From an uncultured Neptuniibacter sp. (GTDB lineage Bacteria; Pseudomonadota; Gammaproteobacteria; Pseudomonadales; Balneatricaceae): a DNA stretch of 64,000 bases. The translations under genes were made by a program, and so were the position numbers. Each line of letters begins with the position of its first letter. The stretch's first letter is position 1. Below, piece by piece: positions 35,959-44,978 of the stretch. The DNA lies in contig NZ_CANMIR010000012.1 in NCBI RefSeq assembly GCF_947498015.1, positions 52,332 through 116,331 on the forward strand, read 5' to 3'. The notes under the pieces were generated by a model. The model saw only the letters and a program-made list of their open reading frames with translations. It ran no database searches and was not told where the DNA came from.

Positions 35959-37272
35959 TTAGCTCTTATCGTACTTACGACCTGTTGCGTAAGCGTCCAT
36001 ACCTGGCCAATCACCCAGAGCCGCTGCAGCCAGATCTTTACTCTGCCCTTTCTTAGAGCCATTCACGCCACGAGGTGGCTGAGCAATTCCTCGGTTAAAG
36101 TTAGAGGCACACTTACGCCATACGATCACGGAGGCATCCATATCAGCCAGCTGTTCGTCATCCCAGCCAGTACCATCTGCATAGAAATTCTGCATCGCAT
36201 CACGCGCCATCAGGTCACAATCATTAAACCCTTCCAGGCACATCGGCTTGTAGAGATTCTCGAAACGGTATTCGAACTCCTTCTTCTCCTGTTCTGTGTT
36301 GCACTTCTTCACCAGAACTTCCCAGTATTCGTAAGTATCATCAGTAATTGGGATGTACCACTCATACTGAACAACATGCTCTTCAGGCCAGTTTTCTACC
36401 ATTAATACGCCAGGCATAAACATAGAGGTACGGAAGTATTTAGGGTTCTGACCGTAAGCTTTGATATCCAGGATTGGGTTTTCAAGAATAGGCTCATAGG
36501 AGTCAGTGAAGTAACGGTTGAGGAAACCCTGAGGACCGTCCTCATCTTCAATAATTGCAATCGCCTGATCATCCAAAGGCTTAATACCCAACGGAACCGC
36601 CCACTCTTTTGCCTGCACAATTGCGTTATCGCGGTGAATCAGCAGGTGACCTGCATCAAAGCCGTTTTCACACGCAAGACGCCAGTTGGCATTACCAGTA
36701 CGGTGCATACCACGAATAACCACTCCCTCATCCAGAATCGATGGAGTATCAGGCCAAAGTGGGTGCGGAAATTTTTCGTTGTTTTCTGGGAAGCGGATTG
36801 GCAGATCATTTTTCAATGGTGGGATCTCTTCATCCCAATCCTCTTCGCAAACGAATACGAAGATCATGCCGTTGACTTCTTCAACGGCAAATTTCTGAAT
36901 GCCAGTTGTACCGATCAGTTTGTCGTCCGGCGCTGCAACAATAGTACTTAGCTCACCGTCATCGAGATTAAAAGTAAAACCGTGGTACCAACAGGTGATG
37001 GTTTCATCGTTCAGGCACATGGGTTTGGCGGAGAAACGTACGCCACGGTGCAAACATTGATCCAATAGTGCATGCACTGTCCCTTTTGCTCGACGTAGCA
37101 CGATCGGTATGCCCGCAATCTGAATACCTTTGACTTCACCTTCAGGTAGTTCGTCACTAAAGGCTGCTGGATACCAGTGATTGATGAAACCCCATTCAGC
37201 TTCCATATAGGGCTGATACTGCTTCTTCGTATTTTTATCGTTTGCTACGCGAGCGTTCTTAAATTTGGTCAT
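35959..37272 (-). CDS. Rieske non-heme iron oxygenase, CarAa-like terminal component
   Basis: Terminal oxygenase of 437 residues, first gene of its transcript. The Rieske cluster ligands are Cys73, His75, Cys94 and His97 (CLHRG...CWYHG). The mononuclear iron is bound by His209, His213 and Asp353, with the bridging Asp206 (ENGFDAGHLLIH; EGFNDCDLMARDAM). These blocks, NHWYPAAFS at the start and QYEWYIPITDDT resemble carbazole 1,9a-dioxygenase CarAa, an alpha-only trimer; no beta-subunit gene is present. Substrates of this branch are mostly fused or nitrogen-containing rings. GAGGA precedes the ATG. A 24-base palindrome lies about 75 bases upstream. Confidence 0.93.
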   Translation of the reverse strand: MTKFKNARVANDKNTKKQYQPYMEAEWGFINHWYPAAFSDELPEGEVKGIQIAGIPIVLRRAKGTVHALLDQCLHRGVRFSAKPMCLNDETITCWYHGFTFNLDDGELSTIVAAPDDKLIGTTGIQKFAVEEVNGMIFVFVCEEDWDEEIPPLKNDLPIRFPENNEKFPHPLWPDTPSILDEGVVIRGMHRTGNANWRLACENGFDAGHLLIHRDNAIVQAKEWAVPLGIKPLDDQAIAIIEDEDGPQGFLNRYFTDSYEPILENPILDIKAYGQNPKYFRTSMFMPGVLMVENWPEEHVVQYEWYIPITDDTYEYWEVLVKKCNTEQEKKEFEYRFENLYKPMCLEGFNDCDLMARDAMQNFYADGTGWDDEQLADMDASVIVWRKCASNFNRGIAQPPRGVNGSKKGQSKDLAAAALGDWPGMDAYATGRKYDKS

Positions 37273-37344
37273 TAAAGTTTCCTCGTTTTTGTTTTTATGC
37301 GAGCTTCACTTTTATGCTTTAAAGAGCATATGGATTCATTTTAG

Positions 37345-37368
37345 TTTGAATTTCAATTGAAATTCAAA
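37345..37368. promoter_or_regulatory. Shared palindrome, copy 2 (Rieske operon promoter)
   Basis: A perfect 24-base palindrome with core GAATTTCAATTGAAATTC, extended by TTT and AAA. On the minus strand its TTGAAA can serve as a -35 box, with CATATG 18 bases downstream as a weak -10. Located 72-96 bases before the Rieske start codon. Confidence 0.65.
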
Positions 37369-37384
37369 TCATAATGCAAAAAAA

Positions 37385-37939
37385 TTAGTGTTTTGTTACC
37401 TCAGATACCGCCTCAATCTCGGGCAGGTGCTCTTTCAGCGTCGTTTCTACAAACTCAGTTAGTGTCTTTTCTGCGTTACCACAACCCAGACAATTACCAC
37501 CAAATTTAAGGAATACCCGGTTCCCTTCTGTTCGATCGACTACAACTCCACCTTGATGTTCAGCCAATGCAGGATTGACGTAAGACTCCAGTACTGACGC
37601 GGCCTTCAGATGTAAACTTGCATCTTCAGGTAGCTCCGGCATATGTTTAATATTGGGCGCTTTGATACGTAAACGCCCTCCCATCCGGTTCTTGCTGTAG
37701 TGCACATCAAGTCCGTCGATGAATAAGCTTAAACGCTCTTCATAAGCCAATGTGAAACCGGAATATTTCAATATTTTATCTTCAGCCTGCTGCTCAGAAT
37801 TAAAGGTGATAAAACACTGCGACAAAGAGGTTCCAGGGTTTGTCACACCAATCCTGAGGTCCGAATTACCCTCCTGCGCACTCACATGAGTCAGATAATC
37901 AATGGCGGAATCACTAATATTTATCTCTGGTTGCATCAT
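37385..37939 (-). CDS. NfuA-like Fe-S carrier protein dedicated to the ring-degradation cluster
   Basis: About 184 residues with the two-domain NfuA layout. The N-terminal degenerate A-type domain (LRIGVTNPGTSLSQCFITF, GGRLRIKAPN) is followed by a NifU-type domain (FLKFGGNCLGCGNAEKTLTEFVE) with the CX2C cluster-binding pair. NfuA proteins hand 4Fe-4S or 2Fe-2S clusters to client enzymes. Its place between the hydrolase and Rieske genes suggests service to the Rieske oxygenase and its reductase (inference). AGGAGG lies before two adjacent ATG codons (37939 and 37936). It differs enough from E. coli NfuA to be a paralogue rather than the housekeeping copy. Confidence 0.87.
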   Translation of the reverse strand: MMQPEINISDSAIDYLTHVSAQEGNSDLRIGVTNPGTSLSQCFITFNSEQQAEDKILKYSGFTLAYEERLSLFIDGLDVHYSKNRMGGRLRIKAPNIKHMPELPEDASLHLKAASVLESYVNPALAEHQGGVVVDRTEGNRVFLKFGGNCLGCGNAEKTLTEFVETTLKEHLPEIEAVSEVTKH

Positions 37940-37959
37940 CAATCCTCCTGAAACAGACG

Positions 37960-38787
37960 TTAAGACTCCTGCAGGAACTGCAGGACTAACGCATTAAAAC
38001 GTGCAGTCTGTTCTATCTGAGTCCAGTGGCCACAGTTTCCGAACAGGTGCATCTGTGCATTTTTGATTTTGCGGAACAGGTTTTCTGAAATCTGAACCGG
38101 TACCACACGATCATCGCGACCATGAATGATCAAAACTTCATTCTCCAGGGCACTCAGATCCTGATCAGACACAACCTGTGCATCAGCCCAACGCTGATAG
38201 GGTTGTGGGAATACTCGTTCAAATCGTTCCTGAAAGCCGGGGCGGGTCGTGGCGTTATAGCGCATCTCAGCCAGTTCATCTGTCGCAATCGACTGATCAA
38301 ATGCCATGATGCCCAGGATCTCTTTCATCGCCTCCATCGAGGGCTTATAACCCCATAGTTTTGCGAGTTCAGGGCTCACATCGAAAGGCTGACCACCGCT
38401 ACCCATCAATACCATGCGGCCGACACGCTTAGGGTGTTCAACAGCAAGCCTCAAAGAGAGTGAACCACCAAAGGAGTTACCCACAAAATCGGCTTTCTCA
38501 ATATCCAGCGCATCCATAAACCGGACAATCTGATCAACCCAGGTGTCCAGGTGCTTAAACTCGTAATCTGCCGGTGACTCTGTATATCCAAACCCCACAA
38601 GATCCGGTGCTAAGACACGACGGAACTCAGACAGCATCGGTATGGCATTGCGCCAGTTTGCCCAAGCGGTCACACCAGCACCCGATCCATGCAATAGGAT
38701 AACGGGCTGACCTTCACCCTGATCATGGTAGTTCACCTGGATATCACCTAAATCCAGTGTATTTGCTATTTCTGGAGAATCACTCAT
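37960..38787 (-). CDS. Alpha/beta hydrolase, meta-cleavage product hydrolase family, copy 1
   Basis: C-C bond hydrolase of the MhpC/BphD/CarC type, 275 residues. Oxyanion segment LLHGSGAGVTAWANW, nucleophile Ser105 in GNSFGG, Asp226 in GRDDRVVP and His254 in CGHWTQIE form the triad. It would split the product of the extradiol enzyme into 2-hydroxypenta-2,4-dienoate and a carboxylic acid whose identity depends on the ring side chain. It lies 18 bases from the NfuA-like gene, and a sister copy is directly upstream. Confidence 0.93.
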   Translation of the reverse strand: MSDSPEIANTLDLGDIQVNYHDQGEGQPVILLHGSGAGVTAWANWRNAIPMLSEFRRVLAPDLVGFGYTESPADYEFKHLDTWVDQIVRFMDALDIEKADFVGNSFGGSLSLRLAVEHPKRVGRMVLMGSGGQPFDVSPELAKLWGYKPSMEAMKEILGIMAFDQSIATDELAEMRYNATTRPGFQERFERVFPQPYQRWADAQVVSDQDLSALENEVLIIHGRDDRVVPVQISENLFRKIKNAQMHLFGNCGHWTQIEQTARFNALVLQFLQES

Positions 38788-38822
38788 CTCATATCCTCAA
38801 TCTTCGGCTTAGCGCCTTGTCG

Positions 38823-39653
38823 TTATTCTGCTACTTCGTTTAAAAAACCGGTTACCAGATGATTAAAGCGCTCGGCTTGCTCAATCTGGGTCCAGTGCCC
38901 ACAACTACCGAATAGATGAAGCTGCGCATTCCTAATCTTCTTAAACAACGCTTCTGAGACATGCACAGGGACAACCCGATCTTCCCTGCCATGAATTATT
39001 AATACTTCCTGATCGATCCGAGCCAGAGCTTCATCTTCAATCACCAATGCATCTGCCCAACGCTGATGGGGTTCAGGAAACACTCTCTCGAACAGAGCCT
39101 GTGCTCCATCTCGCAACGTAGCCCTGTAGCGCATATCTGCCAGCTCATCCGTGGCAATTCGTTGGTCATGAGCCATGATCTGCAATATCTCTTTCATCGC
39201 ATCGAATGACGGTTTATATCCCCACAGCTTGGATAGCTCAGGGCTGACCTCGAAGGGCTGACCACCACTTCCCATCAGCACCATGCGTCCTACTCTCTCT
39301 GGGTGGCGTACTACCAGTGCTAACGTCAGTGAAGCACCGAAGGAATTACCAACAAAATCGGCCTGCTGTATATCTAATGCATCCAGAAGGTCGATGATTT
39401 GATCGACCCAGCTCTGCATAAATTTGAACTCAAAATCATCCGGTATCCGGGTATAACCAAAACCCACCAGATCCGGTGCTATAACTCGTCTGAATTTTGA
39501 AAGGACAGGGATGCTCAAACGCCAGTTAGCCCAGGCGCTTACGCCCGCACCCGATCCATGAAGCAAAAGAACCGGTCGACCATTACCCTGATCGTGATAA
39601 TTAACCTCGATATCACCAAGAAGAATCTGTTTACCTATTTCTGGGGATGTCAT
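38823..39653 (-). CDS. Alpha/beta hydrolase, meta-cleavage product hydrolase family, copy 2
   Basis: 276 residues from ATG 39653, with GGAGG five bases upstream (a longer frame exists to 39689). Triad: Ser104 in GNSFGASL, Asp in GREDRVVP and His in CGHWTQIE. By eye it matches copy 1 at well over half of positions, including nearly all of MVLMGSGGQPF.VSPEL.KLWGYKPS. Differences concentrate in the lid region (about residues 145-200), where substrate choice is made in this family. Tandem duplicates with changed lids suggest two different ring-cleavage products. Confidence 0.92.
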   Translation of the reverse strand: MTSPEIGKQILLGDIEVNYHDQGNGRPVLLLHGSGAGVSAWANWRLSIPVLSKFRRVIAPDLVGFGYTRIPDDFEFKFMQSWVDQIIDLLDALDIQQADFVGNSFGASLTLALVVRHPERVGRMVLMGSGGQPFEVSPELSKLWGYKPSFDAMKEILQIMAHDQRIATDELADMRYRATLRDGAQALFERVFPEPHQRWADALVIEDEALARIDQEVLIIHGREDRVVPVHVSEALFKKIRNAQLHLFGSCGHWTQIEQAERFNHLVTGFLNEVAE

Positions 39654-39724
39654 CATCACCTCCGTCAGAACCCTCAACAGAGTGGCCATCCCTGGCCTTA
39701 TTGAAGGGTCTTACTCTACTTTGC

Positions 39725-40990
39725 TTAGCGTGCGCCCTTGCGCAGCGCAGCAAGGTTCACATCATCCATCTCCAGACCTGGGGGATTGGTGCTCCAGGAT
39801 TCGGTATCCGGGAAGAAAACAGTGGCGTGATTACGTTTAAAGTCGATTGTTACGCCGGCTGTGGTACGGATATCACGGAAACCATCATCACCGGTACCTG
39901 GATAAGAGTGGAACTGGAACATCTTCCAGAACTCCCCTTTCTTATCGTAGGCTTCACCCAGATGTACGCGTGGATATTGGGTATCTACATAGATGATTTT
40001 TTTGCTATAGGGATGCTCTTCTGGCGTGGTTGCTTCGATCACGTAAACTTCACGTGGCTCGTAGTTATCCTTGCTGAAGTTCCAGTAAGGAGGGTTTTTC
40101 AGATCCAGAACAGGATATTCCTCTTCCTGAGTTTTCGCGCCAACCTTCCACGCACTGTTCTTTCCATGGGCAGCAACCAGTACATGACGCTTACCTATCA
40201 GCTTGTAACCCTCATACCAGGATGGGTTAGCATTGAAGATCTCGATATCATCCTGCAGCTGGTCGGTACCACCAATTGGGTCCATCCAGGCACCACCCGA
40301 GAGTCGGCGGGTACGACGTACGGCACGAATATATGCCCAGACATCTTCCACCTTATCGCTATCATGGCGAATGGTATAAGTCCCCAGCCCTTTGATATCG
40401 CGAGGAGCCGTTGCAAAGAACAATGTACGACTCAGCTCACCACCATCACCCTCAGTCTGCTCTCCAGTCATTCGACCTTTCATCGTATAGCGAACAAACT
40501 TCCAGTTCTGCGAACGTTCGATACCCGAGTCACCGTCGATCATCACATAGGAGACATTAGGTACATTCATCACGTCACCACGTGGGTTACCGTAGTACCA
40601 GTTCCAAACGATCTTTTCTGCCGCCTTTGGATCGTTCTCATCGATATTCGGGAATGGCATTCCACCCTGCCACCCTTCAACCTGACGGGTCTGCTCATTT
40701 AGCTTGGCCACACCGATATTGGAGTTAGAGCGCTCAATCCATTTCGCATCCATCTCAATCTTCTGAGAGTGGACCAATGGCAGCTGCAATCCATTTTCAC
40801 GGATTCGCCACTCAATCTTTTCAGTCAAAAGGTCCTTGATCTTATGACCCTCAAACGTATCTTCGTAGAGCGAATCGATATTCGCTGCAGAGATCACTGT
40901 TCCCGCTTTTATCTCTGCTAAAGCGGTGCCTGCATTCAAGATAAATGCAGATGCAACCAGCCCATTCAGCACAGTTTTTCTCATATTCAT
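39725..40990 (-). CDS. DUF1329 exported protein
   Basis: About 421 residues. ATG 40990 (GGGTG five bases upstream) gives MNMRKTVLNGLVASAFILNA and a signal peptide cleaved after GTALA. The mature protein has the DUF1329 core: RTLFFATAPRDIKGLGTYTIRHD, VWAYIRAVRRTRRLSGGAWMDPIGGTDQLQDDI and PREVYVIEATTPEEHPYSKKIIYVD. The fold is thought to resemble LolA/LolB-type lipid-binding half-barrels (recalled, not tested). The family goes with DUF1302 outer-membrane proteins and RND proteins in clusters for hydrophobic substrates such as steroids; a shuttle across the periplasm is plausible. Last gene of the envelope module. Confidence 0.88.
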   Translation of the reverse strand: MNMRKTVLNGLVASAFILNAGTALAEIKAGTVISAANIDSLYEDTFEGHKIKDLLTEKIEWRIRENGLQLPLVHSQKIEMDAKWIERSNSNIGVAKLNEQTRQVEGWQGGMPFPNIDENDPKAAEKIVWNWYYGNPRGDVMNVPNVSYVMIDGDSGIERSQNWKFVRYTMKGRMTGEQTEGDGGELSRTLFFATAPRDIKGLGTYTIRHDSDKVEDVWAYIRAVRRTRRLSGGAWMDPIGGTDQLQDDIEIFNANPSWYEGYKLIGKRHVLVAAHGKNSAWKVGAKTQEEEYPVLDLKNPPYWNFSKDNYEPREVYVIEATTPEEHPYSKKIIYVDTQYPRVHLGEAYDKKGEFWKMFQFHSYPGTGDDGFRDIRTTAGVTIDFKRNHATVFFPDTESWSTNPPGLEMDDVNLAALRKGAR

Positions 40991-41011
40991 AACATCACCC
41001 AATTATTGTTC

Positions 41012-42565
41012 TTAGAATTGATAAGTTACGGTCGCTGCTAGCTGGTCATTACCTTCGAACCAACCAAACAGTGAAGCATCAGATTGTGAAACGTCGCCGC
41101 CGTTTTCCATGTTGCCATCAGCCCAGAACAGGTCCGCTTCAATTTTGAAACGCCAGTGATTGCCTGGTGCGTAGGTCACACTTGGCACAGCAAAACCACC
41201 GCCATAGGTCAGGTCAAAACCGGTCACCAGTTCAGGTGTCAGGCGACCATTCATGTAGCTGGTACCCAAAATGAAAGTCAGTAACGTGGAGTGCTCTTTA
41301 CGATTCTCTGGCTGTCCCACCAGCAACTTCATGCCCTCTTCATGGTCGAGTAACCATGTGTTAAACAGCTGAGTAGAGAAGAACGCAGGCTTTTCAGTCC
41401 CTAACAGGTCCTGAGTAAATGCCAGGTTTTTATCAATACGGAACATCGTACGAAGTACATCACTCTCCTGAATGCCACAGAATCCATGCGGAAGTGCAAC
41501 AAACGGACTACAGAGTGCACCTGGGTTACCAGGCACTGAACTGACGTTAAACGGGGCGTCTTTGATATAGGCAAACTCAGTCGACCAGACAAAATCACCC
41601 GCTTCTGAGTAACCATTCAGGGTGAAGCCCAGAACATCAATCATCGGGAAGATCACTTCACCAATCGTGGTCGCCGGGTCACTGGTGTACACCCCTTTAT
41701 AGGCGGAACCGCCAAACGCTGGGTTAGCGTTCATAACCGGATCAGGGTTGTGTGTGTGCAAGTAGGCCAGTGAGTATCCGTAATCTCCCCACTGTCCATT
41801 CCAGCGAACACCGTAGGTTGCATCATCCGCATCCCCTTCCGGGTGATCATATGCGTATGGATCCGCAGCTGGGAAGAATACCGTTTTCCATGGTGTGTTA
41901 GCCCAACGGCCACCTTCAATATCGTAGCTGTTACCGATCTGGCGGTCGTTATCCCAACCCGGGCGATAGAGCAGCTGTAACTGTCCATCCGCTTCTGGAA
42001 TGTCGATCAGCGCATTAGCCATAATCAGCGGCTTGCGCAGATCTTCATTGGCTGGCTCAAGGAAAGAGCGCCAGGTGTAGTCAAACCCGTGCACCATATC
42101 CAGTGCCTGGAAGAAATCAGTCTCGCCCCACGCAACCTGCTGCTTACCCAGAGACAGCAGAACCCGGTCACCCACCGGAATCTCCAGATACGCTTCACGG
42201 ATCTCAGATTTCTCATAATACTCACGCGCACTTTCTGAACCGAAAGCACCAGCAGCATCTAATCGATCTAGATAGTCAGTACCTGTTTCCCAGCTCTTAC
42301 GTGCCACCCCTTTAAACAGGATGTCTTTCGGTAGATCCGCACTCCACTCCAACTGCAGAGTGGTGCGATTCATTGATAAATCACCCTCGCCATCAATTTC
42401 CCCAGCAGGCCCAATCGGGTCTTCCAGATTCATCGACATCTGGTGACGGATAAAACCGTCGATCTGTACCGGACCTAAATCAACTGCACCTACCTGCGGG
42501 GCCATGGAACCCGCAGCAATGGCAAGCGCGATTGATAATGAACTGTAATTTTTCTTATTAGCCAT
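41012..42565 (-). CDS. DUF1302 outer-membrane protein (beta-barrel)
   Basis: 517 residues. A signal peptide (MANKKNYSSLSIALAIAAGS..APQVGA) is followed by many alternating aromatic strands, for example QIDGFIRHQMSMNL, DYGYSLAYLHTHNP and HWRFKIEADLFWADG, ending in a terminal strand LAATVTYQF with the C-terminal Phe of outer-membrane barrels. KGVARKSWETGTDYLDRLD and LGKQQVAWGETDFFQALD are DUF1302 blocks. Likely a channel or binding barrel for a hydrophobic compound. It overlaps the RND gene stop by eight bases. Confidence 0.9.
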   Translation of the reverse strand: MANKKNYSSLSIALAIAAGSMAPQVGAVDLGPVQIDGFIRHQMSMNLEDPIGPAGEIDGEGDLSMNRTTLQLEWSADLPKDILFKGVARKSWETGTDYLDRLDAAGAFGSESAREYYEKSEIREAYLEIPVGDRVLLSLGKQQVAWGETDFFQALDMVHGFDYTWRSFLEPANEDLRKPLIMANALIDIPEADGQLQLLYRPGWDNDRQIGNSYDIEGGRWANTPWKTVFFPAADPYAYDHPEGDADDATYGVRWNGQWGDYGYSLAYLHTHNPDPVMNANPAFGGSAYKGVYTSDPATTIGEVIFPMIDVLGFTLNGYSEAGDFVWSTEFAYIKDAPFNVSSVPGNPGALCSPFVALPHGFCGIQESDVLRTMFRIDKNLAFTQDLLGTEKPAFFSTQLFNTWLLDHEEGMKLLVGQPENRKEHSTLLTFILGTSYMNGRLTPELVTGFDLTYGGGFAVPSVTYAPGNHWRFKIEADLFWADGNMENGGDVSQSDASLFGWFEGNDQLAATVTYQF

Positions 42566-44930
42566 TTATCACCTCAGCGGTCTTTTGAGAAACAGGCACA
42601 CTTGTTTTAGCGTCCCCATAGATGAATGCGGGTTTGAAGATGTAAACCAGTGCAGGCATCACGAACAGAGCAGTAAAGGCAGATACGGTCAACCACAAGG
42701 CAACCAGCATCCCCATCTCAGCCTGGAACTTAAGCGAGCTTTGATACACCAACAGGACTGACACGATAAGAACAAACGCGGTAATCACTACCCCCTTCCC
42801 AGCACTGTGTAGTGCTTTCTCAATCGCTCCCCGTTCATCGAGACCGCTCTGCAACTCCTGCTTGATGCGATCGACAATGTACAGGGCGTAGTCCACCCCC
42901 AATCCGATGCCCAAAGCGGCCACCGGTACCGTGTTAATGTTCATCCCGATCCCCATATAGGACATAAAGCTGAACGTAACGGTATTTGACAGAACCACCG
43001 GCACCATAAAGAACATCCCTGCCATGGATGAGCGGTACACGACGGTACATAGAACAACCAGAATCAATAAGGCGAGCGCAATAGACTGCAACTGCCCCGA
43101 AAGAATCACCTCATTTACCGCAGCGATGACACCGATCAATCCCCCAGCCAGTTGATACTCTCCGACCTCCAATGGGTTCTCTGCTATAAACTCTTTGATA
43201 CGAGCAACCGCAGTACGGATGGTTTCACCCTGACGGTCACGGAAGAACAGCGTGACAGACGCATTCCCGCGATCGATATCAACATAACGATCCATGTCAC
43301 CCGGCTCAGCACCGGCTTCAAACATATAGAGCAGCTCACCATTAATATCTTGCGAACTTCCCAGCTCCTCATAGCGAGGGTTACCTTCACGCAGTGTACG
43401 GTTCACGGAGGGTAAAACATCACTGATCGATAGCGTGCCACCTACTTCAGGCTGAACCTCCATAAAGCGCTGGAACTGCTGCAAGCTCTGTAGAATTTCA
43501 GGCGTTTTGGCCAGATCTGGCTTATCATCACCTACGACGATAAACATCCGGTCTGCTCCCTGGAATTTACTGTTTATTGCGGCTGAGTCCTGATTGTATT
43601 GCGACTCCGGCCAGAGAATTGGCGAGCCTGGGTTCGCATCTCCCACCTTTAAGCCCAATGCGAAGTATCCACACACCAAGAACACAAACAGTGTCCAACC
43701 CGCCATGAAATAACGAACTCTACTGACGGAGACAAAATGGCAGAGATCCAACAGACGATGGATCAACCAACTCACATTAATTGGATGTGCATAACCACGA
43801 GGATGCTTCACCCAGGAGAGGAGTACAGGTGTCAGGACGATGGAACTGATCGCTACAGTAGAGACCCAGACAACCGCCAACAGTGCCAGTTTTTGCAATA
43901 GAGGGATCGGACTCAAAGCGACCACCGCCACACAACAAGCATCGGTTGCAATACCCAAAATTCCGGGGCGAATCAGTTCAGATAGCGTCGAATGTGCAGC
44001 AAATCCAACCGACTCTTTCCCCGATTCAATCTTCTCAACCTCTTCATTAAACCGAGTGATAATCTGAACAGAATGCGACACCGCACGCGCGGTAATCAGC
44101 ATGGCGATTACGATCACCAATGGATCAAAATGGATGCCGATAAGGTTTGAAATACCCAGCGCCCAGATCGCACTGACAAAGCCAGAAATGATCGGAAGAA
44201 TGGTCCCGCGCCAGGTTCGGTTTATCACAAACAGCATGAGCAGCAAGATCAAACCGGCCATCAATACAAGATTCAGCGTCTCAGGCAGATAGTAATTGAC
44301 CCAGCCATACAGCATCGGATCACCGACAACCCGCACTTTAACGCCCGGCACATCGATAGAATTAACCAGTGTGGAGATCTCACTGAACGCCGTCTCGTAA
44401 TCTAGCAGACGGTCAATGAAATCAACCGTAATCAACGTAGAGGTCAGGTCGGAAGAGACATAAGGGCCATACACCAGCGAGTTACGTAGGACCTTTTCAC
44501 GCAACTCATCCAGATCAGCCTGGGTTTCTGGCAGGTCCGGCCACATCAGCGGCTTGGTCTCGATGCCCGATGTTGAGGCTTTAACCTCTTTCAGTTTCTT
44601 CGACGCAAGAGAAACGATCTGAAACGGATTAACCGCAGAGACCTTCTGCAGCTCTTTAGTAATCTGATCCACCGCGCCGAGCACGTTTGGCTGGAAGATA
44701 TCCCCCTCTTCCGACTCCACCATAATCGTCACCAGGTTGGAGCCACCAAAGGTATCTTTAAATTGATTATGGGTTTTAACGTATTCATGATCGCTCGGTA
44801 AGAGATCCTGAAATACGGTTTTAACTTCAATAGTAAAAGCGGAATAACTGAGGGCCAATGTAATCAGCATGATTACACTCACCACCTGTATACGAAAACG
44901 AATCAGCCAGCTGGCAATATTTCTGCTCAT
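42558..44930 (-). CDS. RND-superfamily (MMPL-like) inner-membrane transporter
   Basis: 790 residues with the duplicated RND layout: one membrane helix, a large periplasmic domain, five helices, then the same again. Seen: HEYVKTHNQFKDTFGGSNLVTIMVES in loop 1, ARAVSHSVQIITRFNEEV in helix 4, and GMNINTVPVAALGIGLGVDYALYIVDR in the second half. The GxGVDY motif at the proton-relay helix is typical of the hydrophobe/lipid exporter branch related to MmpL and HpnN. No periplasmic adaptor gene is present, so it is not a drug-efflux tripartite system. With YCF48-like, DUF1302 and DUF1329 proteins it probably moves a hydrophobic compound. Confidence 0.92.
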   Translation of the reverse strand: MSRNIASWLIRFRIQVVSVIMLITLALSYSAFTIEVKTVFQDLLPSDHEYVKTHNQFKDTFGGSNLVTIMVESEEGDIFQPNVLGAVDQITKELQKVSAVNPFQIVSLASKKLKEVKASTSGIETKPLMWPDLPETQADLDELREKVLRNSLVYGPYVSSDLTSTLITVDFIDRLLDYETAFSEISTLVNSIDVPGVKVRVVGDPMLYGWVNYYLPETLNLVLMAGLILLLMLFVINRTWRGTILPIISGFVSAIWALGISNLIGIHFDPLVIVIAMLITARAVSHSVQIITRFNEEVEKIESGKESVGFAAHSTLSELIRPGILGIATDACCVAVVALSPIPLLQKLALLAVVWVSTVAISSIVLTPVLLSWVKHPRGYAHPINVSWLIHRLLDLCHFVSVSRVRYFMAGWTLFVFLVCGYFALGLKVGDANPGSPILWPESQYNQDSAAINSKFQGADRMFIVVGDDKPDLAKTPEILQSLQQFQRFMEVQPEVGGTLSISDVLPSVNRTLREGNPRYEELGSSQDINGELLYMFEAGAEPGDMDRYVDIDRGNASVTLFFRDRQGETIRTAVARIKEFIAENPLEVGEYQLAGGLIGVIAAVNEVILSGQLQSIALALLILVVLCTVVYRSSMAGMFFMVPVVLSNTVTFSFMSYMGIGMNINTVPVAALGIGLGVDYALYIVDRIKQELQSGLDERGAIEKALHSAGKGVVITAFVLIVSVLLVYQSSLKFQAEMGMLVALWLTVSAFTALFVMPALVYIFKPAFIYGDAKTSVPVSQKTAEVING

Positions 44931-44978
44931 TTAGCGATACCTTGTGTTTATTTTTATTATTCTGTTTGGCTAAGCGCG

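Noticed and set aside
39647..40702. 351-codon plus-strand open frame
   Set aside because: Lies antisense to the DUF1329 gene and the start of the hydrolase gene; its translation has no family pattern, while the minus-strand frames do.
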